This document shows, in pieces, positions 33,756-43,503 of a DNA stretch of 64,000 nucleotides. The stretch spans positions 60,173 through 124,172 of the forward strand of contig QZKU01000068.1 in NCBI GenBank assembly GCA_003598085.1, in the 5' to 3' direction. The stretch is from Candidatus Abyssobacteria bacterium SURF_5. GTDB taxonomy: Bacteria > Abyssobacteria > SURF-5. The notes beneath the pieces are model-generated. The model did not search any database, had not been told where the DNA came from, and was given only the letters and a program-made list of their open reading frames with translations. Every line of letters starts with the position of its first letter. Position 1 is the stretch's first letter. The position numbers and the translations under genes are program-made.

Positions 33756-34955
33756 ATGAAATCACTCTACTTTGACGTGAGTGTCCCGAAGATTCTGGCG
33801 ACACAGTTTCTGTCGAGAATCTTCTCAGCCGTTTATTATTCGTCGCTCTCCCCCGTTCGATATGGCGATATACCCGAGCGGGAGCTTCCTGGTCCAAACT
33901 GGGTCAGAGTCAAAACGCTGCTTTCCAGCATCTGCGGCGCCGACCTCTCGCTGTTCTTCGTCCAGACCAGCCCCTCAATTTCAATAGCTGCCCTTTCCGG
34001 GGTGCCCCGAGTCTTTCTGGGACATGAACTGGTCGGGCGCGTACTGGAAGTCGGGCCGGCCGTGCGCGATCTGATGCCGGGCGATCGGGTGACGCTTCAA
34101 AAATATCTGCCATGCTGCTCCATAAAGGAAATCGAGCCGCCATGCTCTTCTTGCCGAAACGGCAACTACACGCTCTGCGACAATTTTTCTGAAGGAGCGT
34201 CGTTTGAGAATCTCGGCGCCGGGTTCAGCGAACAATTCCTCGCCCACAGGTCTCAGCTTGTGGAGGCGCCCGATACCATAAAAGATGAAGAAGCTGTCCT
34301 TATCGAGCCGGCAGCGGTCTCCCTCCATGCTGTCCTGAAGCGGCCTCCGCTCGATGGAGAAAAGATTCTTGTCATCGGCGCAGGAACAATTGGACTGAAT
34401 GTCATCCAGTTCGCAAAGGCGCTCAACCCGCACTGCAAAATCCATCTCCTGGAGAAGATCGATTTCAAGCGGCGGCTCGCTCTTGCGCTTGGAGCGCATC
34501 ATATACTCTCCGGTGATCCGTATCAGGCTGTCGCCTCTTCGACCGGCGCCAAAATGTACCGCGGTCCCCTGAAGAATACCATTCTCCTGGGCGGTTTCGA
34601 CGCAGTATACGACTGCGTCGGCTATTCTCAAACGATCCATCATTCTCTTCGCTGGCTCAGAGCCGGGGGCGACTATGTGATGATCGGAAACCAATTATCA
34701 CCGGTTACTTTTGATCAGACGCCTGTATGGCATCAGGAATTGAGGCTGATCGGAGTTAACGCCCACGGCTGCGAGACCTTTAACGGCGAGCGGATCAGCA
34801 GCTTCGCACTGGCCATGAAGATGATTCAGAAAAAACATGTCAGGCTTGACGGTTTCATCACGCACCGATTCCGCTTGCACGAGTACAAACAGGCGTTCAA
34901 GATTTTCAGGCAGAAATCGGAGCCGGTAATCAAGGTGGCTTTTGATTTCAAATAA
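33756..34955 (+). CDS. Second zinc-binding MDR dehydrogenase
   Basis: A 399-residue MDR protein, longer than its neighbour. Zinc ligands are in SSICGADLS and GHELVG; the structural loop has Cys residues around PCCSIKEIEPPCSSCRNG and CDNF, more spread out than usual. The cofactor loop is VIGAGTIGLNV. The extra length comes mainly from an N-terminal extension (about 30 residues). It may act on a bulkier or CoA-linked alcohol; this is inference from the context with the CoA ligase. Confidence 0.83.
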   Translation: MKSLYFDVSVPKILATQFLSRIFSAVYYSSLSPVRYGDIPERELPGPNWVRVKTLLSSICGADLSLFFVQTSPSISIAALSGVPRVFLGHELVGRVLEVGPAVRDLMPGDRVTLQKYLPCCSIKEIEPPCSSCRNGNYTLCDNFSEGASFENLGAGFSEQFLAHRSQLVEAPDTIKDEEAVLIEPAAVSLHAVLKRPPLDGEKILVIGAGTIGLNVIQFAKALNPHCKIHLLEKIDFKRRLALALGAHHILSGDPYQAVASSTGAKMYRGPLKNTILLGGFDAVYDCVGYSQTIHHSLRWLRAGGDYVMIGNQLSPVTFDQTPVWHQELRLIGVNAHGCETFNGERISSFALAMKMIQKKHVRLDGFITHRFRLHEYKQAFKIFRQKSEPVIKVAFDFK

Positions 34956-35049
34956 GAAAAGACATCGAGCGGCTCCCAGAAGCCAAAGAAAGAATCGATT
35001 CCGAAAAAACCGAAAAAAAGATATTCTGCCGGAACACTGAAAGGAGAGG

Positions 35050-36666
35050 ATGAAGGTGCCCGAACGAAAGAATTTTCCTCCAAAAGCATACGAAGGCATT
35101 GTTCGCGAAAACTATGAGGGCATCGAGATGAGCCATTACCGCGATCGGCCCAATAACCTGGTCGAACTACTTGCCCGCTCGGTTGGCAGTTTCCCGAACC
35201 GCGAGGCGGTGGTCGATGATAACGCGCGGCTCACCTACAAGGATTTCGACAACCTGGCGAACAACCTGGCGTACTACCTGCAGGAGCTGGGCGTGAAGAA
35301 AGGCGACCGCATCGCAATCCTCATGCCCAATTCGTGGGAATTCGCGGTGGCATACTACGGCATCATCCGAATCGGCGCGATCGCTGTCCTTCTCAACTGG
35401 CGATGCTCCTCTTCCGAAATCGAATACATGCTGAACGATTCCGGCGCATCTTATCTCCTCATGAATTCAGAATACTGGGATAAAATCAAACCCGTTCAGA
35501 AACAGCTCCGCCTGAAAGGCATTCACTGTTGCGGAGAGGCGGCTCCCGCCGCCACAAAACCTTTCGGCGACCTTTTGAAGCAGGCGCCGAAATCGGTGAA
35601 AGCTGATCCGCCGGTCATCCAATCTGACGGAGCGGCGATACTCTATACTTCAGGAACAACGGGCAGACCAAAAGGCGCCCTGCAAACCCACCGCAATTGT
35701 GTCTCCAACGCGATCATCGCTTCCCGACTCGCCGAAGGAAGCGAAACCGACCGGACCCTCATCATCGCTCCCATGTTCCATGCCACTGGCATCAATTCCC
35801 AGTTGACTGCCTTCCTCTCGATCGGCGGCTGCTGCGTCATCCGTCCCTTCTTCCTCCCGAACGACACGCTCGCAAAAATTCAGGAGGAGAAGATAACCTT
35901 CGGAGCCGGTGTCGCGGCGATGTTCTATTTCCTTTTGAACCTGCCCGATTGGGCGGATTATGACCTGAGCTCGCTCAAGTATTTCTTCATGGGAGGCTCG
36001 CCGGTGCCCGTCGAACTTTTCAATCAACTTGCCAAAGCGCTTCCCCATGTCAAATTCGGCAATGTATGGGGACTCACCGAATCCACCTCCATCGTGACCT
36101 ATAATCCGCATGTCGATATCCTGCGCATACCCGAGGCGGTTGGTCCGCCCGTGCCTGTCCTGGAGGTGAAAGTGCTCGATCCGGACGCGAAGGAACAGGA
36201 GCGCGGCGCCGTCGGCGAGTTGTGCGTCAAAGGGCCGAGCGTGGTAAGAGGCTACTGGAACAATCCCGAAGCCAGCCGCAATACCATCATTGATGGCTGG
36301 CTCCGCACCGGCGACCTCGGCTACATGGATGAAGATGGATACGTCTATATCGTCGACCGGATCAAGGACATGATCGTATCCGGCGGCGAAAACATATACT
36401 GCATCGAGGTCGAGAATGCGCTCATGCAGCATCCCGCCGTGCTTGATGCCGCCGTGGTTGGCGTGCCGGATCCGGTGATGCAGGAAGCGGTGAAAGCGGT
36501 CATTTGTTTGAAGCCGGGTATGACCGCAACCGAAAATGAAATCAAGGAGCACTGCAAGAAGCTCATCGCAAGCTACAAAAAACCGAAACATGTTGTCTTC
36601 AGCGACTCGATGCTCCCGCGGAATCCCGGGGGAAAGGTTTTGAAAAGCGCGCTGAAAGACATGTAG
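35050..36666 (+). CDS. Acyl-CoA synthetase (ANL superfamily)
   Basis: A 538-residue AMP-forming ligase. The phosphate loop is YTSGTTGRPKGALQTH, with WGLTES and GWLRTGDLGYMDE downstream, and the C-terminal catalytic Lys lies in PGGKVLKSAL. It activates a carboxylic acid with ATP to the acyl-AMP and then the CoA thioester. The substrate (fatty, aromatic or branched acid) cannot be read. The ATG follows AAAGGAGAGG. It is flanked by dehydrogenases, consistent with channelling of the CoA ester into oxidation. Confidence 0.9.
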   Translation: MKVPERKNFPPKAYEGIVRENYEGIEMSHYRDRPNNLVELLARSVGSFPNREAVVDDNARLTYKDFDNLANNLAYYLQELGVKKGDRIAILMPNSWEFAVAYYGIIRIGAIAVLLNWRCSSSEIEYMLNDSGASYLLMNSEYWDKIKPVQKQLRLKGIHCCGEAAPAATKPFGDLLKQAPKSVKADPPVIQSDGAAILYTSGTTGRPKGALQTHRNCVSNAIIASRLAEGSETDRTLIIAPMFHATGINSQLTAFLSIGGCCVIRPFFLPNDTLAKIQEEKITFGAGVAAMFYFLLNLPDWADYDLSSLKYFFMGGSPVPVELFNQLAKALPHVKFGNVWGLTESTSIVTYNPHVDILRIPEAVGPPVPVLEVKVLDPDAKEQERGAVGELCVKGPSVVRGYWNNPEASRNTIIDGWLRTGDLGYMDEDGYVYIVDRIKDMIVSGGENIYCIEVENALMQHPAVLDAAVVGVPDPVMQEAVKAVICLKPGMTATENEIKEHCKKLIASYKKPKHVVFSDSMLPRNPGGKVLKSALKDM

Positions 36667-36696
36667 AAGAATCACAATCAAAAGAAAGGGTGAGGT

Positions 36697-37464
36697 ATGG
36701 ATATTCAAGGAAAAACTGCTCTTGTTACCGGCGGCGCTTCCGGTCTTGGCGAAGCGACCGTGAGAACTTTGGTCGGGGCGGGCGCGAATGCCGTCGTTCT
36801 GGACGTCAACGAAGACCTGGGAAAAAAATTGGCTTCCGACCTGTCCGGAAAGGCCACTTTTGTGAAGACAGATGTGACCAGCGAGGCCGACGCCAATCAG
36901 GCAATCGAACGGGCGAGGCACGAATATGGCGGGGTTCATTTTTGTATTAACTGCGCCGGAACGGGACTGGCAAGGCGGACCGTTTCAAAAAGCGGATATC
37001 ATGAACTCAATTCGTTCGAATGGCTGATCAAGTTGAACCTCATTGGAACGTTCAATGTCGCCAGTAAAGCGGCCTTCGCAATGACCTTCAATGAGCCGAA
37101 CAAGAACGGCGAGCGAGGCGTAATAGTGAATGTCGCCAGCATCGCCGCGTTTGACGGCCAGATAGGGCAGGCGGCTTATTCCGCATCCAAGGGCGGAGTC
37201 GTCGGAATGACTCTTCCAATGGCGCGTGATCTGGCGGGAGTTGGTATTCGAGTGGTCACCATTGCACCGGGCCTGTTCGACACGCCGTTGATGGCCATGC
37301 TGCCCGAGGAGAACCGCCAGGCGCTTCACGCCTCGGTCCCGTTTCCGCGGCGGCTGGGGCTGCCGCAGGAATTCGCCATGCTGGTCGAGCAGATTATCCG
37401 CAACCCCTATATCAACGGAGAGACCATCCGTCTCGACGGCGCGCTCCGCATGGCGCCGAAATAA
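36697..37464 (+). CDS. Short-chain dehydrogenase, 3-hydroxyacyl-CoA dehydrogenase type II-like
   Basis: A 255-residue classical SDR. The NAD loop is TGGASGLG (12-19), with NCAG in the middle and catalytic Y-x3-K in [10 protein letters not shown]. The overall sequence closely follows HSD17B10-type 3-hydroxyacyl-CoA/hydroxysteroid dehydrogenases ([15 protein letters not shown] near the C-terminus). It would oxidise a 3-hydroxyacyl-CoA or hydroxy-methylbutyryl-CoA. It is the last gene of the plus-strand catabolic operon. Confidence 0.88.
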   Translation: MDIQGKTALVTGGASGLGEATVRTLVGAGANAVVLDVNEDLGKKLASDLSGKATFVKTDVTSEADANQAIERARHEYGGVHFCINCAGTGLARRTVSKSGYHELNSFEWLIKLNLIGTFNVASKAAFAMTFNEPNKNGERGVIVNVASIAAFDGQIGQAAYSASKGGVVGMTLPMARDLAGVGIRVVTIAPGLFDTPLMAMLPEENRQALHASVPFPRRLGLPQEFAMLVEQIIRNPYINGETIRLDGALRMAPK

Positions 37465-37467
37465 TAC

Positions 37468-37522
37468 CGGGCCGAGAATGGCCTTAAATCATAAGGTTTT
37501 GTCCTGCCGTCGGCCTGGCCCG
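37468..37522 (+). terminator. Possible terminator after the SDR gene
   Basis: An inner hairpin CCTTA-AATCA-TAAGG followed by TTTT lies at 37482-37500. Outer arms CGGGCC and GGCCCG could close it. The stem is short. It separates the SDR gene from the convergent pseudopilin gene. Confidence 0.35.
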
Positions 37523-37523
37523 T

Positions 37524-38435
37524 TCACGGACAATAATTCAAAGATTTGGCCTCTATCCCTCCGTTCATGGCTGCGTAGATGGGAGACACAGGAAACTGAT
37601 CTGTCGTCTTGTCGTATCGCCTGAATTCAACATGCCCGTCTAGATACAACACGTTCATTCCCGCCGGGACATGGCTGAACTCGCTTATGTTCGTCGATAC
37701 CTGGTCCCACATAAGCGGAAGTAAAGCCCCGAGACCGGGAGAGCCGCCGGAAGATAATACCTGATTGATGTCTCTCAGCATATACCGGTCGACATCATAG
37801 GACAGCCGCATGATGTAGCTGCTTCCCCCATTGCCCGAACCGCTGAATCCGAACGAAGCAATATTGATGTCGCGCCCTCGCCACCCGTCCGAATTGGAGA
37901 CGCTGATTGGCATAACCGAATCCAGCCAGCTATAAATCGCAAGGCCCGCCAGCGACTCACTATCGTTTGTCAGCAGCCAACCGGCGTACACGTAGCTGAG
38001 CGGACCGATACAATCCGGATGAACGACTCCGCTGTGGAACGCCTGACCGGTCGAATTGAAGGAGCCGTCGCTGAGTGTCGTATCCACAACCAAGCGGAAA
38101 TTGGTCTTCGGGTCATACTCGGGATCCGAGGGACAGGCCATAATGGCTGCATCAGTCAGGTACTCAGGATACAGCGCATTCGGCTCAAACATGAACGTCG
38201 CGCTCTGGTTCTGACAAGGCGGATAATCGCCGGAATTCTCGTTCGCGTAGAGAACGAAAATCATTCCTAATTGCTTCAGGTTATTTACACAGGCCGTCCG
38301 CCTGGCGGATTCCCGCGCTTTCGCCAAAGCAGGCAGCAGGATTGCAGCCAGTATCCCGATGATGGCTATAACGACCAGAAGTTCGACAAGCGTAAACCCT
38401 TGCCGCGGACGAAAGAAACGCTTCATCTTTTTCAC
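37524..38435 (-). CDS. Orphan type II/IV pseudopilin-like protein
   Basis: A 303-residue protein. It begins with a basic leader, then [21 protein letters not shown], the prepilin peptidase site and first hydrophobic helix (about 14-34). Near the C-terminus H-x10-DG ([13 protein letters not shown]) occurs, one residue longer than the H-x9-DG spacing named for this group. Such proteins are abundant in Planctomycetota, Lentisphaerota and relatives and may form short surface fibres or bind polymers. No secretion-system genes lie nearby. Confidence 0.88.
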   Translation of the reverse strand: MKKMKRFFRPRQGFTLVELLVVIAIIGILAAILLPALAKARESARRTACVNNLKQLGMIFVLYANENSGDYPPCQNQSATFMFEPNALYPEYLTDAAIMACPSDPEYDPKTNFRLVVDTTLSDGSFNSTGQAFHSGVVHPDCIGPLSYVYAGWLLTNDSESLAGLAIYSWLDSVMPISVSNSDGWRGRDINIASFGFSGSGNGGSSYIMRLSYDVDRYMLRDINQVLSSGGSPGLGALLPLMWDQVSTNISEFSHVPAGMNVLYLDGHVEFRRYDKTTDQFPVSPIYAAMNGGIEAKSLNYCP

Positions 38436-38568
38436 CCCCTTTCGCGTCAGAAAATAAATGAGCTTCTTCGCTACACAGGATCAGGTGAAACAGAAAAAGG
38501 ATCGTGGGAGGGTGAGGAGTCCCCCTTTGATGAAAAACCGTGCCAGTTCTTCAAGGATATGCGAGGTC

Positions 38569-38597
38569 ATCATATCGCACATATCCCGATTTGTCAA
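38569..38597 (-). promoter_or_regulatory. Promoter of the pseudopilin gene
   Basis: TTGACA (38597-38592), 17-base spacer, TATGAT (38574-38569) on the minus strand. The -35 box overlaps the stop codon of the zinc-ribbon gene upstream. The leader would be about 127 bases. Confidence 0.65.
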
Positions 38598-38869
38598 GAC
38601 TCGGAAACGATTTTCCATCTACCATTGCCATGGTAGGTATCAGCGAAAAGATTGAACTTGCGCCTGCACGATACACACTGAAAATCGTGCTCGAGGATAT
38701 CTGCCGGCCACAGCGCTCCTCTCGTGATCTCTTTCAGGCTGCATGTCCCCTTGAGCAGTCGGATGCTGCCTGCAGCAAGAAGCCTGACAATCTCGTCTTT
38801 CAGGCAATGATATTGTTCAGGAGCGGTGATCTCGACCGGCATGCCAATATCATCGCAATGTTCGCACAT
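38594..38869 (-). CDS. Small zinc-ribbon protein of unknown function
   Basis: A 91-residue protein. The start is the ATG at 38869, which lies 11 bases after the amidase stop and behind GAAGG; a longer start would overlap the amidase. It has CEHC at residues 2-5 and CVSC near 69-72, then RKFNLFADTYHGNGRW. The C-terminal segment looks like a conserved small family, but I cannot name it. Last gene of the DUF169-amidase unit. Confidence 0.7.
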   Translation of the reverse strand: MCEHCDDIGMPVEITAPEQYHCLKDEIVRLLAAGSIRLLKGTCSLKEITRGALWPADILEHDFQCVSCRRKFNLFADTYHGNGRWKIVSES

Positions 38870-38880
38870 AAGAACGCCTT

Positions 38881-40314
38881 CTAAGCAGACAAAGGCGGCC
38901 GCCTCTCCGCCCACGGCCGCGCCTGTTCGAGTTGGGCAGCCAGGCGAAACAGAGTCGCCTCGTCTCCGAAGCGAGCCACGAAATGCGTCCCAATCGGAAG
39001 ACCTTCCTTATTCCAGTATAACGGCACCGACATCGCCGGCTGGCCGGTAAAATTGCAGATCGGCGTATAGGGCACATACGCGCCCGAGCGCATGAGCCCG
39101 TATAAAGGATCATCGGGCGGAGAATCGAGAGTCCCCAACGGTAACGGCGGCTCGGCCAGCGTTGCGTTCAGCCAAATGTCATAGTCAACCATGAATCTCG
39201 CCACCTGCCGGGAAATCTGTTGCAGGCCGGCTACCGCCATCAGGTAATCGGACGCGGAGACCTGTTTGCCCATCTGGTAAAGAGCCCATGTCAGCGGTTC
39301 GAAATGTTCCTCAGAGGGCGTTCTCCCTGACAGCATTGAGAAAGCGCTAATCGCCCACGAGTGGCCGGCGGCATACAGCGTCATGAACATCTGGCTGACT
39401 AATTCGCCTGCGACCGCAGGCGCCGCCTCAGTGACACGGTGCCCGAGCTTCTCGCACAATTTAGCGGCGTCGCGAACCGCGTCAATGCAGTCCTGGCTCA
39501 TCGGAGTTCCCGTTCCCGTTTCCGTTGTGAACGCGATCCGCAAGCGCCCGGGATCCGTCTTTGCTTCTTCCAAATAAGGCCGCTCCTGCGGCGGCGCCCA
39601 ATATGGGTCGCCCGGAACCGGACCGGCAGTCGCATCCAGCAGCGCCGCGCTATCACGCACCGAGCGCGTTACCGCGTGTTCAGCAACTAATCCGCCTATC
39701 ATATCGCCCAAATCGGGCCCGAGAGAATTGCGCGCGCGCGTCGGCTTGAGTCCAAAGAGCCCGCAGCAGGAAGCGGGAATTCTGATCGAACCGCCGCCGT
39801 CATTGGCATGCGCGAAAGGAACAATCCCGGCGGCCACCGCCGCCGCCGAGCCGCCGCTCGAGCCGCCCGTGCTTCTCTCGGTGTTCCAGGGGTTGCGAGC
39901 GGGCCCAAAGAAATGAGGCTCGGTGGTCGGCACGATTCCAAATTCAGGCGTATTCGTCTTTCCGATCACCACGAGCCCCGCCTTCTTGTGGCGCGCCACC
40001 AGTTCGCTGTCGTGGTCGGGAATAAAATCCTTCAGAAACGCCGAACCCGCCGTCTGGCGCACGCCGCCGTACGTGGCTCCCAGATCCTTGAGAAGAAAAG
40101 GCACGCCGGTAAACGGGCCATTCGGCAATGCGCCTTTGGCCGCTTCCCGTGCCTGCTCATACATGGGCGTGACGATCGCATTCAGCTTCGGGTTCAGCCG
40201 CTCGGCTCGCTGGATCGCCGCCTCAACCATCTCGATCGGTTTGAGCTCTTTCCGCCGCACCAACTCGGCCTGCGCGGTTGCATCCAAAAAAGTCAATTCA
40301 TCTGCTGATCCCAT
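38881..40314 (-). CDS. Amidase-signature enzyme, NylA-like
   Basis: A 477-residue amidase. The Ser-cisSer-Lys triad is visible as Lys76 (FLLKDLG), Ser152 ([11 protein letters not shown]) and Ser176 ([11 protein letters not shown]). These positions are within a few residues of those in 6-aminohexanoate cyclic-dimer hydrolase (K72, S150, S174), and the length agrees. Cyclic amides, aryl amides or short acyl amides are possible substrates. It is cotranscribed with a DUF169 protein 23 bases upstream. Confidence 0.88.
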   Translation of the reverse strand: MGSADELTFLDATAQAELVRRKELKPIEMVEAAIQRAERLNPKLNAIVTPMYEQAREAAKGALPNGPFTGVPFLLKDLGATYGGVRQTAGSAFLKDFIPDHDSELVARHKKAGLVVIGKTNTPEFGIVPTTEPHFFGPARNPWNTERSTGGSSGGSAAAVAAGIVPFAHANDGGGSIRIPASCCGLFGLKPTRARNSLGPDLGDMIGGLVAEHAVTRSVRDSAALLDATAGPVPGDPYWAPPQERPYLEEAKTDPGRLRIAFTTETGTGTPMSQDCIDAVRDAAKLCEKLGHRVTEAAPAVAGELVSQMFMTLYAAGHSWAISAFSMLSGRTPSEEHFEPLTWALYQMGKQVSASDYLMAVAGLQQISRQVARFMVDYDIWLNATLAEPPLPLGTLDSPPDDPLYGLMRSGAYVPYTPICNFTGQPAMSVPLYWNKEGLPIGTHFVARFGDEATLFRLAAQLEQARPWAERRPPLSA

Positions 40315-40337
40315 GACAAGCTCCTCCCTCTGCTTCG

Positions 40338-41099
40338 TTAGCGGTGCATGGTGTAGATCTGCGAAAGAATAGGAATGACGTCGGCAAGACCTCCAATATA
40401 AGAAACGGGATAGCTCAACCGCACTTTCGCGAGTTTCCGGATTCCGGAAAGTGCAGGCGCCAGTTTATCCGGAGGCAATGCGATGACTATCTCATCGTCG
40501 GCCACCTGGCCCAGCGCCCTTTCTCCGTAGCACGGTATTGCCAGCGCCGGTTTCCGGTCCACATAACATTGCCCCAATGAGTCGGCACAGGCGCCCTCCC
40601 CTATGAACGAGAATTGAAATTTCTCATACTTCTCTTTTTGAAGCCCGCACATGATCATCATGATCTGCGCAGGATTGCCATATATTAGAACCACATCGGG
40701 CTCGAATTTTCCGTCAGTCAGTGGAGCAGCCGCTATCGCGCCTCCGGCCGGTATCCTCTTATAATCCTTCTGCTGTTCCATCGCTTCTTCGGCCGAGCCA
40801 AACCATGTCGTCGAAAGCATCGCCGATTCCCTGGCCATACTGTCGGCATCAGGGTTCTTCAAGCCGTGCAGCCGCATGCATCGATCCAGCATCGGACTAT
40901 TCTCAGTGGCGCCGACCGTCATGCCAAGTGCGCGCACCATGAACGGAACCTGACAAAAGGTGAAAGTACGCTCGGGAATATGAACATTTGGAATAGCAGA
41001 GAGTTCTTCGGCTTTCTCGAGCTTCCTGTAAGCTACCACTTTCCCCTTCAACCGCAAGAGATCTTCGAGTTCCTTTCCTTCGTCAATCAATCGGCCCAT
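40338..41099 (-). CDS. DUF169 family protein
   Basis: A 253-residue protein. I choose the ATG at 41099 because AAAGGAGG lies just upstream and because longer forms would run through the promoter at 41163-41192. Its pattern ([11 protein letters not shown] near the N-terminus; [58 protein letters not shown]) is that of DUF169 (PF02596), found mostly in anaerobes; function unknown. Several Cys could hold a metal or cluster. First gene of the unit with the amidase and a zinc-ribbon protein. Confidence 0.85.
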   Translation of the reverse strand: MGRLIDEGKELEDLLRLKGKVVAYRKLEKAEELSAIPNVHIPERTFTFCQVPFMVRALGMTVGATENSPMLDRCMRLHGLKNPDADSMARESAMLSTTWFGSAEEAMEQQKDYKRIPAGGAIAAAPLTDGKFEPDVVLIYGNPAQIMMIMCGLQKEKYEKFQFSFIGEGACADSLGQCYVDRKPALAIPCYGERALGQVADDEIVIALPPDKLAPALSGIRKLAKVRLSYPVSYIGGLADVIPILSQIYTMHR

Positions 41100-41162
41100 T
41101 TCTTCTTCCTCCTTTGTTGTCAGTAAGGGGAAAAGTGCTAATTCACCGACCCGCGATTCCAC

Positions 41163-41192
41163 ACTATACTGCAACATCTTTCTCAATGTCAA
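41163..41192 (-). promoter_or_regulatory. Promoter of the DUF169-amidase operon
   Basis: TTGACA (41192-41187), 18-base spacer, TATAGT (41168-41163) on the minus strand. The leader is about 57 bases. Confidence 0.65.
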
Positions 41193-41309
41193 AGGCTGGC
41201 GGAGCCGCTTTTCCGCCTATATCTGACTCGAATCATCGTTGTTGCGGCATCAGGTGAACATGAACATATTTGATAAAAGAGATGGGGCTTTACTGAAAAA
41301 AACATTCAT

Positions 41310-41326
41310 GTGAAATATATTTTCAC
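41310..41326. promoter_or_regulatory. Palindromic site before the lipoprotein gene
   Basis: A perfect inverted repeat GTGAAA-TATAT-TTTCAC, 12 bases before the ATG of the glycine-zipper lipoprotein. It could be an operator or overlap the core promoter. No clear -35/-10 pair is seen. Confidence 0.4.
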
Positions 41327-41338
41327 CGAAGGCTATCC

Positions 41339-41950
41339 ATGAACATGAAAATAAAATCTGCAGCGCTCCTTATATGTTTGTCGTTGGTCTTTCCGTTCAG
41401 CGGCTGCGCTTCGGTTTCTCAGGATCATCGAGGGGCGGCCGTTGGAGCGGGCGTGGGCGCAGGCGCCGGCGCCGTAACAGGCGCGATAGTTGACGAAGGC
41501 CTCGGCGGGGCGGTTGTCGGCGGGCTTGTCGGTGCGCTCATTGGCGGGGCCATCGGCCATTACGCATATGATGAAGCGAGGTCCCGGCCAGAGACCGCGC
41601 ACAGATACAGCTATGAAACATGGAAACAACCGCTGCTGGAAATAGAGGAAGTATCCGCTTCCCCGCGCACGGTGCGAGCAGGCGAAACTGTGAATATCAA
41701 CATGACCTATGCGCTGCTCACGCCATATCCGAACACGTCTACTCCGGTAACCGAGCTGAGAGAAATAACGTACTACGGCCAACTGGTGGGAAATCCCGAG
41801 GTCCGTGTCGAGCATTTTGACGGGACCTATAGTTCAAGCGTTCCGCTTCATCTTCCACCGGATGCCGGCCGAGGCGAGTACCGCGTGAGAGTGACGATAT
41901 TTACGAATTTCGAACGTGAGGTGCGCGAAACCAGCTTCTCTGTCCGCTAA
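41339..41950 (+). CDS. Glycine-zipper lipoprotein
   Basis: A 203-residue lipoprotein. The signal peptide ends with FPFSGC (lipobox, Cys23). Residues about 33-76 are a glycine zipper (repeated GxxxG: GAAVGAGVGAGAGAVTG, then VVGGLVGALIGGAIG), typical of outer-membrane and stress-related lipoproteins. The C-terminal 120 residues are beta-rich. Its role may be envelope stability. Only eight bases separate it from the convergent radical-SAM gene. Confidence 0.85.
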   Translation: MNMKIKSAALLICLSLVFPFSGCASVSQDHRGAAVGAGVGAGAGAVTGAIVDEGLGGAVVGGLVGALIGGAIGHYAYDEARSRPETAHRYSYETWKQPLLEIEEVSASPRTVRAGETVNINMTYALLTPYPNTSTPVTELREITYYGQLVGNPEVRVEHFDGTYSSSVPLHLPPDAGRGEYRVRVTIFTNFEREVRETSFSVR

Positions 41951-41958
41951 GCTGGAGA

Positions 41959-42906
41959 TCAGTGGGATGATCCGGTGCGGATTCCCTGCCGGGAATTGCG
42001 CCGAATGAATTCGGCGTCGATGGCTGCGAGGGTCCTGCCTTTTTCAGTCGCCCAGGCCGGCGCAAGCAGGATCGTGCGCGGGCCATCGGCGGTGAGGCGC
42101 TGAATCGAGACCGTCGGCGGGATACACTCCAGGAAGTCGCACACTAATTTGATGTACTCGTCGAACTCGAGCGCCTTGAAAAGCCCTTCTCGATAGTCCT
42201 TCTCGATCGGCGTATCCTTCAATACGTGCATCAGGTGGATTTTCAGACTGTGGATATTCATTTCACCCACGGCGCATGCGGTCGCCATCATGTCGTCGCG
42301 GGACTCTCCCGGCAATCCCAGAATAACATGCACGCAAATCTTAATGTCGCGCTGCTTCGTCCGATCGAGCGCATCGAGAAAAACCGCATAATCATGCCCG
42401 CGATTAATAAGCCGTAGTGTCTTGTCGTGAATTGTCTGCAGCCCGTATTCGATCCAGACTTCATGACTCGAGCGGTAACTCTCGATCAGATCGAGAACCG
42501 ACTCGGGAACGCAATCGGGACGGGTTCCAACGGAAAGAGCCACCATGTCTTCAAAAGCAAGCGCCTCATCATAGTATGCTCGCAGGATCTCGATCGGAGC
42601 ATATGTATTTGTGTACGCCTGGAAATAGGCGATGAATTTCTCCGCCTTGTAGCGCCGGCGCATGAACTCCATTCCCTGCCTGACCTGCTCGGCGATCGGG
42701 CCCGGTGCTTTCCTCGTGTTCGCGCTGAATCCCTTATTGTTGCAGTAGGTACACCCGCCCCATCCCAATTTCCCGTCGCGATTCGGGCAAGTGAAACCTG
42801 CATCTATGGTCACTTTATATACCTTGCAACCAAAGCGTTCTTTCAGATATTCACTGAATTGATAGTATCGCTTTGCATGCAGTGCGATGTGTTGCATCCA
42901 TACCAC
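41959..42906 (-). CDS. TIGR01212-family radical SAM protein (YhcC-like)
   Basis: A 315-residue radical-SAM enzyme. The Fe-S motif is in TCPNRDGKLGWGGCTYCNN, with the insertion between the first two Cys that is characteristic of TIGR01212/YhcC. A second start (42897) directly follows AGGTGG and may be the real one. The substrate is unknown. It is the third gene after uvrA and the NTPase gene. A TATAAT sits at 42915-42920, too close to the ATG to be sure of. Confidence 0.9.
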   Translation of the reverse strand: MVWMQHIALHAKRYYQFSEYLKERFGCKVYKVTIDAGFTCPNRDGKLGWGGCTYCNNKGFSANTRKAPGPIAEQVRQGMEFMRRRYKAEKFIAYFQAYTNTYAPIEILRAYYDEALAFEDMVALSVGTRPDCVPESVLDLIESYRSSHEVWIEYGLQTIHDKTLRLINRGHDYAVFLDALDRTKQRDIKICVHVILGLPGESRDDMMATACAVGEMNIHSLKIHLMHVLKDTPIEKDYREGLFKALEFDEYIKLVCDFLECIPPTVSIQRLTADGPRTILLAPAWATEKGRTLAAIDAEFIRRNSRQGIRTGSSH

Positions 42907-42962
42907 CTGAGCCCATTATAATCAAAGCCCATGTCGATTTCCAGAGAAACTGGAATGTGGTC

Positions 42963-43493
42963 TCAAGGCTTGCGCAGAAAAAAAAGAATATCTTCGATGA
43001 TTTTCGCCGGAACCGAATCTCGATTCGAATGCGTCAGTTCGATGAGGTCTGCATCGTCTCTTTCTTTTAAGGAATCGGCGAACGGATTCGGCTTGGCCAT
43101 GATAACCGCCACCACCGGGCTGGAGGAGCCGAACGCTTTCAGAACCACCTGACGAAATCTGTGACTGAACAACTCCATTTTGCCGATCTCGTCGATAATG
43201 ACGATATGCCCTTCCTCGATCGCCCGCTTGATGGCGGGAACGGCTACCGAATCCATCGATTCCGTATCCACTCCATATCGTCCGACTCGCTGCTTACCGG
43301 GAATCCCGATGTGGGAAAGCGGAGCGCGCCGCCCGTCGAGCGTTACTATCTCAAATCCGACTCTGCGGCCGCCTTCTCTCATTTCCTCCGTATAAAATCC
43401 TGAAGCGCGCGCTCCGAGCCCTTCCGCTACTTTTCTTATGGCAGTCGTTTTCCCGATCCCGGGAGCGCCTGTTAAAAGAATTTTGGAAGACAT
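42963..43493 (-). CDS. THEP1-type nucleoside-triphosphatase (DUF265)
   Basis: A 176-residue P-loop protein. Walker A is GAPGIGKTT (8-16) and Walker B is VIIDEIGKMEL. The pattern GFYTEEMREGGRRVGFEI matches the NTPase/THEP1 family, which hydrolyses NTPs or phosphorylates vitamin-like nucleosides in known cases. It lies 10 bases after uvrA. Confidence 0.88.
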   Translation of the reverse strand: MSSKILLTGAPGIGKTTAIRKVAEGLGARASGFYTEEMREGGRRVGFEIVTLDGRRAPLSHIGIPGKQRVGRYGVDTESMDSVAVPAIKRAIEEGHIVIIDEIGKMELFSHRFRQVVLKAFGSSSPVVAVIMAKPNPFADSLKERDDADLIELTHSNRDSVPAKIIEDILFFLRKP

Positions 43494-43503
43494 AGACGCC
43501 TTC

